Below, piece by piece: positions 28,190-40,514 of a stretch of 64,000 nucleotides of DNA. The stretch lies in assembly GCA_004154925.1 (NCBI GenBank), contig QJNS01000708.1, forward strand, positions 62,001-126,000. The letters run 5' to 3'. The first letter of the stretch is position 1. Every line of letters begins with the position of its first letter. This DNA comes from Monosporascus cannonballus. Lineage: Eukaryota; Ascomycota; Sordariomycetes; Xylariales. Under the pieces are notes generated by a model that was not told the DNA's origin, searched no databases, and worked only from the letters and a program-made list of their open reading frames with translations. The position numbers were made by a program, and so were the translations under genes.

Positions 28190-29359
28190 TTTTTTTTGCG
28201 AACGGTCCGTCGCCGTAAAAAATACGTTAACGTTACGTACCCGTTATTTGTACGTAGCTTATTTGCTATAAATACCGAAGAACCGCCCCGTTAAGTTTTA
28301 CGAACCGTTCGCGAACTATAAGGCTGTAAAAACTATAACGCCTAGAAATTCGAAATAAATAAAAAGTTATTCGTTAACGGAAAAGCGATCGGCGATAATC
28401 GTACGTAATTTTTTTATATTTAAGGAACCTTTAGCCATTAGTTTTAAAAGTTAACGTTTTTGCCGTATATACAGAAAACCTTAAAAAAACCGAATTTTTA
28501 AATTTTTCTAAATTATATTGCCGTTATTTTAAAAAAAACCTAATAAGGAATAAAAAACTGGTTAATATTTAATTAAATTACTTTAACATAATATTTAAAT
28601 AATATCCGAATACGTTTTTATATTCGAAAATACTTTTTATTAAACCGGAAAAAACGAATAACCGGATAAAGTTAAAATTTTTCTATTAATTTCGGGTCTT
28701 AACGCCGAAACGAAAAAATAAGTGGATTACGAAAAATGGCTTAATACTTGGGAAAAGTTCGTATAGCTTTTTCGCCGTTCAGAAATATTATCCTTAACGG
28801 CCTTTATTCCGGCGCGTTCGCGCATAATAATTTTTTAATTAGAAGGTAATATTATGGAAAATATGGAAATCGGTATATTAACCGTTAATTATTAATATAA
28901 ATACTGTTAACGAACGAAAAAACGTTATTTAAGGTATAGCGAAACGGGGCATTTTTGGAGGAATTATCCTAAAGGGAAAAAAGTTGCCGTCCGACATATT
29001 AACGTTAATAAGGTTTTAAAAATTCCGTTATTATTTAAACAATAAAAAGTAATTGCGGAAATATTCGACAAAATCTAGGAAAACTTAAATAAGTTTAACG
29101 TTTACAAAGCGTTAAAAAAATTAACAAAAGAAAAACTTTAAGGAAAATAACGCAAAGATATAAAGTTAATAACATATAACGCGTTAAAAACGTACGGGCG
29201 TAAAATATGCGGCGTAATTTCCTTATAATTATTGGAGGACCCTTCGGATTAGGATTTGCGAATATCGCCGCCTTGGAACAAGGTCCCTAAAAGGGTGCTG
29301 TAAGTAAGCATTTGCCGCGCAGTGGGAAAAAGCGAGGATTAAATCTAGAGGGGGGGTTA

Positions 29360-29526
29360 TATTACGGGCCAAGGGCCCTAGTGGAGGGGTTAACGTAACG
29401 CTAATCCCGTGGCTCCCGTATATATATAATTAGCTGCTCCTACGTATTTTCTTAGCTGTTCCTTAGATTTCTTAATAGACCTGTTATGGCCCATACCCTT
29501 AGTTATTGCGTATGCAGCCTTTTACA
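29360..29526 (+). repeat. 3' LTR of the short gag-only element
   Basis: 167 bp, same length as the 5' LTR. Differences are few and are mostly C/T or G/A. Followed by the TTAAT target duplication. Confidence 0.9.
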
Positions 29527-30150
29527 TTAATAATTATTTTTGTTTTTTATATTTAATTAATACTGCATTAACAAATTCGTAATTTTTAATTAATATTATT
29601 ATATTATTATAAAACGTTATATATAAATTTTTAAATTTTATAAACATATTTTTATAAAAACCTTTTGAAATTGTTAATTAAAGTCTTTTTAATAGGTTTT
29701 CGATATCTTTATTTATTTTGTAATTTTTTTTTAAATTTGATTTTCTCATAATATTACAAAATTAAATGATTTAGTTTAAATAGTATTTATAAATTTAATT
29801 AAATATATTATGTCAAATCTATTTGTTTACGTTCATAAACGATTTTTAATAATATATATTTTCCTTAGATTTTATAATTAAAAATTTCCAAAATATTTTA
29901 AATCGTTTTATTTTAAATAATTTTACGTTTAAAATACTCTTAATGCGGTTTTTTATAAAACAGCTATTTATATACTAAAATAATTTATTAATTATTTTCG
30001 TCTTTAAAAATTTATATTTTCGATATTGCTTATTAATTTCTTGAAATTATTTAGTAATCGTAGAATGCAAAAATAAAATTTGAAAAAACCAATATATTTA
30101 ATAATATTGCGAAAAATATAAATTTATGTATAATATCAATCGGAAATCTG

Positions 30151-30277
30151 TAGCGTAGCTGGAGGCTTGTTGCATGCGTTCTTATAAGGTAGATTTGAGT
30201 GCTTAAACCCCAATTGGAGTTTGGAATTGCTGATCTTTTGGTTTTGTAGTTAGCGTCGCACCCTCGCTTATCTCACA
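30151..30277 (+). mobile_element. tRNA-related (SINE-like) repeat, copy B
   Basis: Diverged direct copy of 15,761-15,886. The A-box-like TAGCTGGAGGC is kept. The B-box-like site has become GTGCTTAAACCCC, so internal Pol III promotion is probably lost. Ends TCTCACA like copy A. Confidence 0.45.
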
Positions 30278-31721
30278 AAATCCGTATCCATATTAATTAA
30301 TAGATTTCAAAAATATAAATTTAAAAGTAAATATTATATATTCTAGAGGAATTCGGAAAAAAAATTAAATTCAATAAATTTACACTTTTTTAAAACGTTA
30401 TAATTATAGTTTTCAGTATTTTTTGGACTCGATTTCGGTTTTAATCGATAAGAAGCTTTAATGAATTAATAGAACTATTTAAAAAATAACTCGTTATTAA
30501 TTTTATTTTCCTATTCAAGCTTAAATAACCTATATTATTAAATAATATTTAATACCGAATTTTAATTTTTTAGGATTATAAAAACTTCGAAACGGATAAT
30601 AATCCTTACTATACAGCGATTATTAATAATTTTGATAAGTTTTTAATAAATCGATTAGATTCTACTGAATTTTATTAATTAAAAACGAATTTACAATTAA
30701 TATAATTTAATAATATAACGTTATTATTTAAATTGGTCAGTCTAAGAAAATTCGTAACGTTTAATTTTTTCGTTTTTAACTCGAAGAAATCCGTTTTCTT
30801 TAATTGGCCGCTTACTAATAATATATATTAAACTTAATCGTTTTAAATTTTACTATTAATACTTTGATTATTAGCCTTAATACTAAAATAGTCGTATTAA
30901 TTAATATTATCGAATTTTAAAACACTATTTTCAAATAAGAATAATACTGAATATTAACTTTTTAAGACGAAAATAATTTAAAATATATTATTTAATAAGT
31001 CCGCTTTATTTATTTAATTACATTAAAAATATTGAATTCTTTAGAAATCTTTTTATTTATTAACAAAATCATAAGTTTTATAATATTATCCATTTTTTAC
31101 TTCTATTAATAATTTAATTCATATTATAAATTATAAGAGCATTAATTTAGGTTTAATTCATTTAAAGTTTATATAAATATATTATCAATACCGCATTTCT
31201 ATTTCTCTAATCTAAATATATCGGTGTTTAATAATTAATTAAAATTAATTATTGTTAATTAACCTTTAATTTTAATTAAGCCGTACTTATCGTTTAATTT
31301 CGAAATATGCGAATTTCGTTTTATTAAATAAAATGGTTCAAGGAATACGTTATATCTTATATTTTATAGTTGGTTTAAAATATAAGTAATTAATAAATAT
31401 TGTTAAATTTCTACGTTTTGAAAAATGTAATATTCAGAAATTAATTAATTAAAACTTGTATTTAAGACGAAATCCTTTAATCATTTAATTCTTAAATATT
31501 TTCTTTTATTACTAATATTTTGAAATTATGTCATTAGTATCAGCTTTACATACTGTTATTAACTTATAAGATATAATATACGTTTTTGTATTTCTATTAT
31601 CGTAATTATGATTATTTACATTCTCAATTAAACTTTTATTTTTTTAATTATTAATGAAAGAGTCGAAAATTATTTTATCAGTTAATTAAAGCTAGTTGTC
31701 TTCTTTAGCAACAGAATATAT

Positions 31722-31980
31722 TAAAGTAAAAAAAGTTGGTCCTAATTGATACGGATAAATAAGTTGTGTTATAACGAAAAAAAGAATTACCAATATAAAA
31801 AACTTAATCCGACTATGTCAATAATGCTAAATTTTAATAAGTAAAGCTTTGAAAAATATAATACGTAGTAGTCGTAATAAATATATTTTTGTAGTTAAAC
31901 TTACAGCGAAAACGAATTCCTTAATATATATAAGAATTAAACCTTCTAATTAACCGAGGTTGATTATCAGTGTAACACCT
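31722..31980 (+). repeat. Dispersed 255-bp repeat, copy B (possible solo LTR)
   Basis: Direct copy of 17,251-17,515 with transition-type differences. If it is an LTR it would run from TGG at 31,737 to CA at 31,977 (241 bp). The sequences outside do not form a target duplication. The SINE-like repeats lie about 1.5 kb upstream of both copies, so a longer shared segment may once have existed. Confidence 0.5.
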
Positions 31981-32929
31981 TACCCTATTTTTTTAGTTAA
32001 TATTATTTGAAATTAAAATAAATATAATAAAATGAATCGAAAATAGCAATAAAACTTATTCTTTTTAACTTTAACAAAATACTAATGAAGAAGATATTTT
32101 AAACCGATATAATATTTTATAAAAATTAATACATAATATATTATATACCCTTATTATTTAAAGAGGTTTGCCGCTCGTCTTTAAGCGTTTTAAATAAATA
32201 TACTCAAATTAATTTAAATTAATCGCATTCGTTTTCTTTAAATATATTAACAGTTTTTTAAACTACGTATATTATATTCGATTTTATTATAAATATTTTA
32301 CTTTTATTTTTTTATATTAATACTTTTACCACTTTTAGTTTTACTCGCTATTAATTGTCAATTTCTATTCTTATCTGATTTTAGCTAAAACGATTTTTTT
32401 ATGAAGTAATCTTTTAAGAACTTTTGTTTTTAATTTTCCACTGTTTAGTAAAGATAAAGCTTTGTTTTACGTAAGTAAGCGGTGGTCTTTTTATTTAAAA
32501 AAGTTGTATAAAACTATTAAGATATTTTGTAAAAGGCTCTATTTATACGATTTATAATTAGTTGTTAACAAGAGTGTATTTTCTATCTAAAGAGAAACGA
32601 AGAAAAGAATGAAAATAAAGTTGTGTGTTCGCATATAAGGCGCTGCGCTAGTGCTGCTTGGCATCGGCGTTTGTTTGGTATTCTAATAACAGAGCTCTAT
32701 TTAGCCCTATTATATATTTTTATTTAAAAATTAACCCATTTGATTATATGTGCCGACAACTTATTTTGATAATTTTTGGCTGTTTTTAAATAATGTTTTA
32801 ATAAACGCGATAAAAATTGAGTTAACTAAAATACATAATAAAATAAGCGGTGGAAACATAATTAATATGAATTTTAAGCAGAATACAACGCTTTTAAAAT
32901 TAAATAAAATCATTTATCTTTTGTAAATC

Positions 32930-33300
32930 CGGGTTGAACATTATTAAACGTTATATTAATTTTATTCCACTTTTAAACCCAAGCGCATATCTTTTTCGTA
33001 ATTTAAATATTATAATATTATAATATCCTTTTAGTACGAAACGAAAAAACACGTTATAAAATAAATAAAATCAAATATAATACAAAGTTAAAACCGGTTA
33101 AAAGACTAAGTAAATATATAAAACGCAATAATATCGTTATTCGCGTAATACCTTTCGAGTTTTATTAAATAATAATTTTCATAACCGTAAAAGAATAACA
33201 ACCTTTTGAATTTTTCTATACGTATTTAATATATTTATCGAACTGTTAAATCCTATTTAAATTTAGTTCATTTTTATATAATTATTATTATTCGAAGTGA
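32930..33300 (-). mobile_element. Fragment of a pogo-like transposase gene
   Basis: 33,110-33,270 aligns with 23,605-23,770 of the complete pogo-like element (the segment around the second catalytic Asp) in the same orientation, with indels and many transitions. Neither terminal inverted repeat was found, so the ends are approximate. Confidence 0.55.
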
Positions 33301-33796
33301 CTTTTAATTAATTAGATATAGGGCTTTTAGTAGTAAAAATTAAAATAATTGTTGTGTCAAATTAATAAATAATAGTAGTAATTAATATTGCAAATTAATA
33401 ATTAATATAATTATAATTCTTTTTTATTTTTTTAGTATTCTTACTTAAATTTTCGATATTGTTTTAATATTAATAAATATTATATTTACGTTTTAAAATC
33501 TTTTACTAATAGTTTTATTTTTTTTTATATTGTTTAAAATTTTATAATATCATATTTCGAAATTACATTCTAAATAAAATCGAACTATTAGTAAATCGTT
33601 TTTACGTTTTCTTATAATATTTTTAAAAAACGACTTTTTTAATTTAAACGTAATTGCTAATTAAAGTTCGATATTTAATTAGCTTTAATATATTTTAACG
33701 CATTAAAGTAAAAATAAATTCGTTATATTTTTAGTATATTAAGGCTAGATAAAAAATATTTCCATACTTAAGTGAAAAACTGTTTTAATAATAAAT

Positions 33797-34168
33797 TGTT
33801 ATGACCCAACACTTTTAGCGCATCCAGAAACAGTCAAAGTGGAGCATTAGGAGGAAGGTTACATAACAGGATCATTGGGATCTTGCAAGATCTACGAGAA
33901 TCGAGATTATTGGGATTTTGCGAGATTATAATAATCCAGCAGAAACCAGGCAGTAATTATTAATTATATATATATTTTTGTTATTTTCATAATTTAAATA
34001 ATTTCGGTTTGCAATATTTATTAATATAATATCGTTATTTAAGGTATTTTTAATATTATAAGACGTAATACGTTATTATATTTATTACTTAGATTTTTAT
34101 AATATTCCTATTAATATAAACCCGTTAACCTAAGATTAAATAATTAATTAAACCGTTTAGCCGTTATA
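33797..34168 (+). repeat. 5' LTR of chromovirus copy 3 (372 bp)
   Basis: Starts TGTTATGACCCAAC. Its first 160 bp kept moderate GC with repeated GAGATTAT/GGGATTTTGCGAGA motifs; its 3' part matches the LTR 3' parts of copies 1 and 2. Confidence 0.92.
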
Positions 34169-37100
34169 CGTTATAAATTTTTATTTAGTAGTATTGTCAA
34201 ATTTTGAATAATATTTAATACCGTTAAAATATCGATTAACGTTTAAGAAACCCTTATTTAACAGCTTTAAGCTCGAATTCGGGAACTGGAAAAAAGTTTA
34301 ATAATTTAGGGTTACGCCATTTACTCAAATCTTTTTCGCCCACATAAAGCTCAAAAGCCGGAACCCTATAATAAAAAAAGTAACTTTTAAACTTTTTTAA
34401 CTTAGGTACGAATTTACTTTCGCTTTCTGGACCTTAATAATCTAACGAATATAGTCCTATTAATAAAAGTATACCTAATAAGAGATACGGCTAATTAATT
34501 TAAGCCTATTATAAGAAAGTTTTTAAAAATAAAAAAACCGAATAAAAAGGATTTTATTAATAAGGTCTTTTTACTTTATATCAATTTCGAAAATAAAGTG
34601 CACGATAATTTCGGCAATCCGGATAAAAAATATTTAACGGCTTAATAATTCCTATAATTCCGATAAAAAAGATTTACGTCTAAGTACGCCGTAACTTTCA
34701 AAAGTTTTACGGCTAAGGCCGGATAAGAAAACGATAAAGCCGACGCCCTTATTAACATATTTTACAAAAGGCTAAAAATAATATAAAAAATATAATTATT
34801 CGGATCGAACGATTAATTGCTCTGGAACGATATATCGTAAAAGTAATTAAGATTAATAATTGGCAATTTAAAAATTAATAAAAGAAAAAAGGATAATATG
34901 CTTTATATTTAAAATATAACAAATTTAATTAAGGGAAAAAACGAAACGTATTTTTTACTTTTTACGAAACGGCGCCAGGACCTATGGAATTTGGCGTTAC
35001 CTATAGATAAGATTAGAGCCAGATTAAATGCTTTAATTATAGCAAAATGGGATATAAGGCCTATAAATACAAAAAGCCTAAGAAGTTATAATAGGATAAT
35101 TAAATCCTTATACTAGAGGAATAATCCAGAAATAATTAAGGAAACGATAATAAAGCCATTAACATAATTTAAGCCAAATATGCATCAGGCCCATAATAAG
35201 AGGTCTAATAAGAACCATTACGATAAGATGTTTAATAAGGAATGCGAAGAACTAGAAAACTAACTTAATAAATATCGCGAATACGACAAGAAACATTATA
35301 AGGATAATTACGCAAATACCAGAATTGGACAGAAAAAGTTTGTCCCGGAATTCCTGATTAATATAGCAAAATATACACCATATATTATTAACGACGAAAA
35401 TATCCTGATTACGAAAAATAGAAGTAATATATTTACGAACGAATTACCCGTATATATTATAAGAAATTCGACTTTTTAAACCGTACCGGAAATAATAAGG
35501 ACGATAAGTAATGGTATCGATATTTTCGAATTATAGCCCCAGGAAATATCCAGCAGCTAGCTAAAGCAAAGAGCTAGCTTAAAGGAAAGTAATGCCCGTA
35601 AGAAAACCCTTTTTGTTATTATAGATAGTATAATTACTAAATGGAAAAGGAATTAATCCAGCATACGGTAAAAAAATATTATTAAAGAATTATTACGGAT
35701 TTTCATTTTTAATTAGCATTTATTACGGATCCCCAGAAAAAGAAAGTTATTAAGAAAAAAATACGTTAATTTACAAAAGATCTTTAAAACGATAACCAGG
35801 ATAACGCATAATGGGATATAATCGCGAATATAAAAAATAATTTATTCGATAAAAGAAATTGCAAAAAGTTTAAGAACAATTAATACGATTTAAAGGAATA
35901 GTACGCCGGCAATAACGATAAATATAACAATTTAACGCGTTAAATGAAAAAATATATAAATAAAGTTCGATAAATTCGAATAAAAGTTAAAAAAAAGGTT
36001 ACTTATAAAAAAGTTGCAAAATAACGAAACTTAAAGGAATTAAAAGAAATTCTTAAAAAAGGCTTTAAACGTAACGATAAAAAATGTTAATAACCTTATT
36101 ACTTTGGATATACGAATCGGAACGTATTAGTATACCGTAATAATAAACTGCAGAATTCTGGGCGGAAATTATATTATACTAGATATGGTTAATAAGCTCA
36201 GACTGCTATAGAGATACAAATTAGAATTTTATATAACGATAAATACCGAAAGTTAGGAATTTGCTTATGATAACGGAAAGTTTATATGCGAAATTAATTA
36301 TTTTAAGATTTTTATTTAAGAATAATACTAAATAATTAATTTCGATATTATTTTATTCGGAAATTACGATATAATTTTAAAATTACCATGAATATTCTAA
36401 TACGGAATTTTAATTAACAGCGGAACTGGCCAGGTAAAGTTCGTTTTATTCCCTGTTAATAAACGAAAAAAAAAATTAAAATCGTAATATTTAATTGATA
36501 ATAACGACGAATATAAGTATAAAAATATAATAGAAATTTTATTATTTAAAGAAATAAGATATAAAAAAGAAAACGAGTATTAAAAAATAAAGTATTATTA
36601 TTATTATTATTATTATTAAAGCAAAATTAAAGTAATTAAATAACGATTGGGAATAATACAAATAATAATTTAAAAAGTTAGAAAATTTAATTAATATATT
36701 ATTATAATATTATAAATATAAGTAGCTGTTTAAAAAGAAATTAGATACGAAATTATTAAAACATAGCAAATAGGATTATAAAATAATTTTTAAAGAAAGA
36801 ATATCGACAAAGTTTTACCCCATTTATAATTTTAGCGGAAATAAATTATGCATTTTTAGAAAATATCTGGAAGATCGGCTATAAATAGAATAAATTCGAT
36901 TTTCGAAATTACCAATAAAATATTAAATGTTTTTCGTATTAAAAAAATAGAAAATTACGATTTATAATTAATTATTAATAATTAAAAAAATATTATTATT
37001 AAGAAATCGAACATTATTACTCTTAATCATAAAAATACAAAATTAATTTTACGGAATTAAATAATTTATAATATTTAATTTTAAAAATGGATATAACCTT

Positions 37101-39366
37101 ATTAAGATTACGAAAAAATATAAATGGAAAATAACTTTTAGGACGAAATACAGATTATTTAAGTATTTAGTTATATTAATAGGAGTTTCCAACGTATTAA
37201 TAATTTTTTAACGAATAATAAATTACGTATTACGAGAATATCTTGATATTTTTATTATTTGCTATTTTAATAACATTTTTTTTTGGGAAATAAAAAAAAT
37301 ATATGCAAAATACGTTTATGAGGTTTTTTAAATTTTATAAAACGCAAAGTTACTTATTAACGTAAAAAAAAGTTGGCTTTATATATAAGAAATGGAATAT
37401 CTAGGATATATTATTATTCTAGAACATATTAAAATAAACCCTAAGAAAATCGTTAAAGTCATAAAGTGGCAGATGCTAACGATAATCAAGGAGGTATAGG
37501 CATTTCTTGGATTCGCCAACTATTATAGGAAGTTTATTCGAAATTTTAACAAAATAATTATACCTTTAATAAATCTTACGAAAAAAAAAAGAACTTATAT
37601 GGACGCCAGATACGAAAAAAGTATTTTAGGATATTAAGAATGCGATTACTAACGAGCCAGTACTAATTATGTATAATCTAAACCGCCCCGTTAAATTAAA
37701 AACCGATATTTCGGATTACGCGTTAAGCGTAGTAATTGGATAACGAAATAATTAAGGCAAATTATACCTTATTACATTCTTTTCGTATAAGTTAAAAGGA
37801 ACCAAATTTAATTACGGCATTTTAAATAAGGAATTTATGGCTATTATTATGGTATTTCGAAAGTTTAGGTATTTTCTAAAGGGAAACTTATCCTAGGTTA
37901 AGGTTTATACGGATTATTAAAATTTTACCCGATTTATTACGACCAGAAAATTTACAGGATAATAACTTTATTACGCGGAAAAATTGGCGAACTTTAACTT
38001 CATTATTATTTATAAGAAAAAATTAAAAAACGGCAAAGTAAATACTTTAAGCAGGCGATTAGATTTTAAAAAAAAATTAGTTAAAATTAGCCATATAATT
38101 TTCGATACTATTATGGAAAGATATTTACGCCTACGACGGATTGCGATAATTCGGGTAATACCCAGCAATATATATCAGAAAATCCAGCAATATAACGACG
38201 GTCTTCCAGAAAATCAAAGAACGGATAAAATATAAATTCTAAGAAAATATCAGAAGATTTAAGTACGAAAAATATACGAATATTAATTATATAAATATCT
38301 AGGGATCCATAAGATTTTAAAGCGATTTTAACGGATATATTTTTTTTCTAAAATAAAATTAACAGTACAGAAAATTATACGGTAATGCAATATATACGTT
38401 AAAGCATAAGCTCGACGACACAAGCTATATAAAAAATTACAGTTATTACTAATTACCAAGCGATTATAATATTTAATCATATTCGATTTTATTATTAAAC
38501 TTTTTATATTAAAAAATCCAGTTACGGAAGTATATTACGATAGCATTTTCGTAATCGTCGACCGATTTACGAAATTTTCCTATCTTTAACCATATTTCGA
38601 GGATACAATCGCCGAACAAATAGCATACATTTTTTTAAAATATATTTTCAATATATACGCATTATTAATAAAAATTATATTAAATAAAGAATCGATATTT
38701 GTATTTAAATTTTGGCAAAGCTTAATGATATAGATCGGCTTAAATTACAAGTTATTTAGCACTTTTAAACCATAAATAAATGGACAGATAAAACGAATAA
38801 ATTAAACTTTAGAAATTTACTTCCGATATTACATTAATTACGAATAAAATAACTAGGTTAAGAAATTATTAATTATACAGCTAGCTTATAATACCAATTA
38901 CCAAAAAAGCATTAAGATAATATTTGCAAATGCAAATTTTGATTTTATTCCAGAAATTTATAAAAAGGTACGTAACGACGGTTTAATTAATGTTATAGTA
39001 ATCCTTACGTCAGAATAATTACGACAGTTGTACCAAAAAATAAAGATAAAACTAAAATTCGTACGAAATCAAATAAATAAATATTATAACCAGAAAAGGT
39101 TAAAAAGATTAATTTTCGAAAAGGGGAAAATGGTTTTCCTTATCACTAAAAACATTTAAATAAAGCAACCTAACAAAAAACTTAATTTTAAGTATATCGG
39201 TCTATATAAAATCATTAAGAAAATCTTAGAAAATAATTACTAATTGGAATTTCCACTAAAAATCAAATTTTATTTAATTTTTTATATTTCTTTATTCGAG
39301 TTAGCAGTAGATATAATCAAAGCATACACGGTATAGGATAATGTGGAAGTGGAAGATAAATAAGTA

Positions 39367-39510
39367 TACGAAGTGGAGAAAATTTTCGATATGCGAAAAT
39401 AAAACGGATTTATCTAATACTTAATTAAGTGGAAAAAATATCCAGATTCCGAAAACATCTAGAAACCCGCAAAAAATCTTATTAACGCCTAATACCTGTT
39501 AAAAACGTTT
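39367..39510 (+). pseudogene. Chromodomain at the C-terminus of the copy 3 integrase
   Basis: Plus-strand reading gives YEVEKIFDMRK, then IKWKKYPDSENI, then KPAKNLINA. This is the chromodomain fold order with the aromatic positions Y and W kept; the second Trp of the family WEP motif is a stop (TGG to TAG). In copy 1 the same place still reads WEP. Chromodomains of this class bind histone H3 methylated at K9 or similar heterochromatin marks and direct integration there, which suits the position of all three copies in the AT-rich block. Confidence 0.85.
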
Positions 39511-40137
39511 TACTAATAACGCCGAAATTGGCAAAGTTAATGGTTCCCTAATTAATAAACGACTAATCTATAGATTCCAGGCTGGACCAGTCGAAAGAAG
39601 GTACGGCCTTTGCCGTTATAGCTTTGGCGGCCTTTAATTCGGCTTATTTTTCTTTACGTTCCAATTTATCCAGTTTTTCAAATTATCGATATTACGAAAT
39701 ACAGCTTTTATTATTTTATTATATTACATTTTTTTTTGCTTGCGCAAACGGCGTAAACGGGCATTAACCTAGTTAACCTTTTTTTCAGCAGTTTTTAATT
39801 TTAATTTAAGTTTTTAGTATTAAGCGGCAATATGCTACAGCTGCTTTAAGTTAAGACCTCGTACGTTATAATTTAACTAATTATTTTAAATATAAGATAA
39901 ATAACGAAAAAAATCGTTTTCCGACAGTTTATATTTAAGTTTTCTTCGTTCGCAATAGAAATAAGGCGTTATGTTAATAAGGTTTGCAGAAAGTACCGTA
40001 ATTACTAAAAAATTGCGCTAAACGGCTTTAATTCTGGGAAAAGGCTTAATATGTTTCTAAATACGACCCGTTATGATAGATTAAATATTTACGGAAAAAA
40101 AATTTTCGGGACGAAAATCCTGAAAAAGGGAGGATCG

Positions 40138-40509
40138 TATTATAACCTAATACCCTTAACGCATCCAGAAATAGTTAAAGTGGAGTATTAGGAGAAAGGT
40201 TACGTAATAGGATTATTGGGATTTTGCAAGATTTACGAGAGTCGAGATTATTAGGATTTTGCGAGATTATAATGATCCAGCAGAAACCAGGCAGTAATTA
40301 TTAAGTATATATATATATTCGTTATTTCCATAATTTAAATAGCCTTAGTTTATAATATTTATCAATATAATATCGTTACTTAAGGTATTTTTGATTTTAC
40401 GAGATATAATACGTTATTATATTTATTACTTAGATTTCCATAATACTCTTTTTAACATAAACCCGTCGACTTAAGGTTTAATAATTGGTTAAACCGCCTA
40501 GCCGTTATA
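40138..40509 (+). repeat. 3' LTR of chromovirus copy 3 (372 bp)
   Basis: Starts TATTATAACCTAA, the RIP form of TGTTATGACCCAA in the 5' LTR; same length as the 5' LTR and followed by the TAAAT duplication. Confidence 0.92.
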
Positions 40510-40514
40510 TAAAT

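Larger units (their letters stand above)
28010..29526 (+). mobile_element. Short gag-only LTR retroelement with self-priming signature
   Basis: Two 167-bp LTRs (28,010-28,176 and 29,360-29,526), starting TG (RIP form TA in the right copy) and ending TTTTACA, flank 1,183 bp. The target duplication TTAAT is perfect (28,005-28,009 and 29,527-29,531). The interior has no reverse transcriptase, RNase H or integrase trace. On the plus strand around 28,919-28,978 it reads a CCHC zinc knuckle, Y-LR-Y-SETG-H-FWRN-Y, in which the three Cys have become Tyr by G-to-A change. So it encoded a Gag-like protein only and depended on a partner element for transposition. The base directly after the 5' LTR starts a 13-nt primer site complementary to the element's own LTR. 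A G-rich tract (29,350-29,356) precedes the 3' LTR. Confidence 0.88.
29532..33791. other. AT-rich sequence with scattered repeat fragments
   Basis: Contains SINE-like copy B (30,151-30,277), dispersed repeat copy B (31,722-31,980) and a pogo fragment (about 32,930-33,300), each listed separately. A small less-degraded patch at 32,625-32,695 (GGCGCTGCGCTAGTGCTGC) is unassigned. The rest shows nothing recognisable. Confidence 0.45.
33797..40509 (+). mobile_element. Ty3/Gypsy chromovirus copy 3, full length, RIP-inactivated
   Basis: A complete 6.71-kb element on the plus strand with equal 372-bp LTRs and a perfect TAAAT target duplication (33,792-33,796 and 40,510-40,514). Domains are readable in the usual order: capsid-like Gag near 34,650-34,800; retropepsin region near 36,130-36,420 (NYDIILKLP before RT); reverse transcriptase from about 36,955 (DYRLIINN) to 37,600 ([12 protein letters not shown]); RNase H 37,670-38,060 (ISDYALSVVIG, YTDY); integrase about 38,330-39,000; and a C-terminal chromodomain 39,367-39,510. 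Stops in place of Trp and Gln codons and frame breaks inactivate it. The order RT-RNase H-integrase-chromodomain defines the chromovirus branch. A short polypurine tract (40,122-40,135) precedes the 3' LTR. Confidence 0.93.

Noticed and set aside
37984..38235. 83-codon open frame in chromovirus copy 3 as a separate gene
   Set aside because: It is the surviving end of the RNase H/integrase part of the polyprotein.
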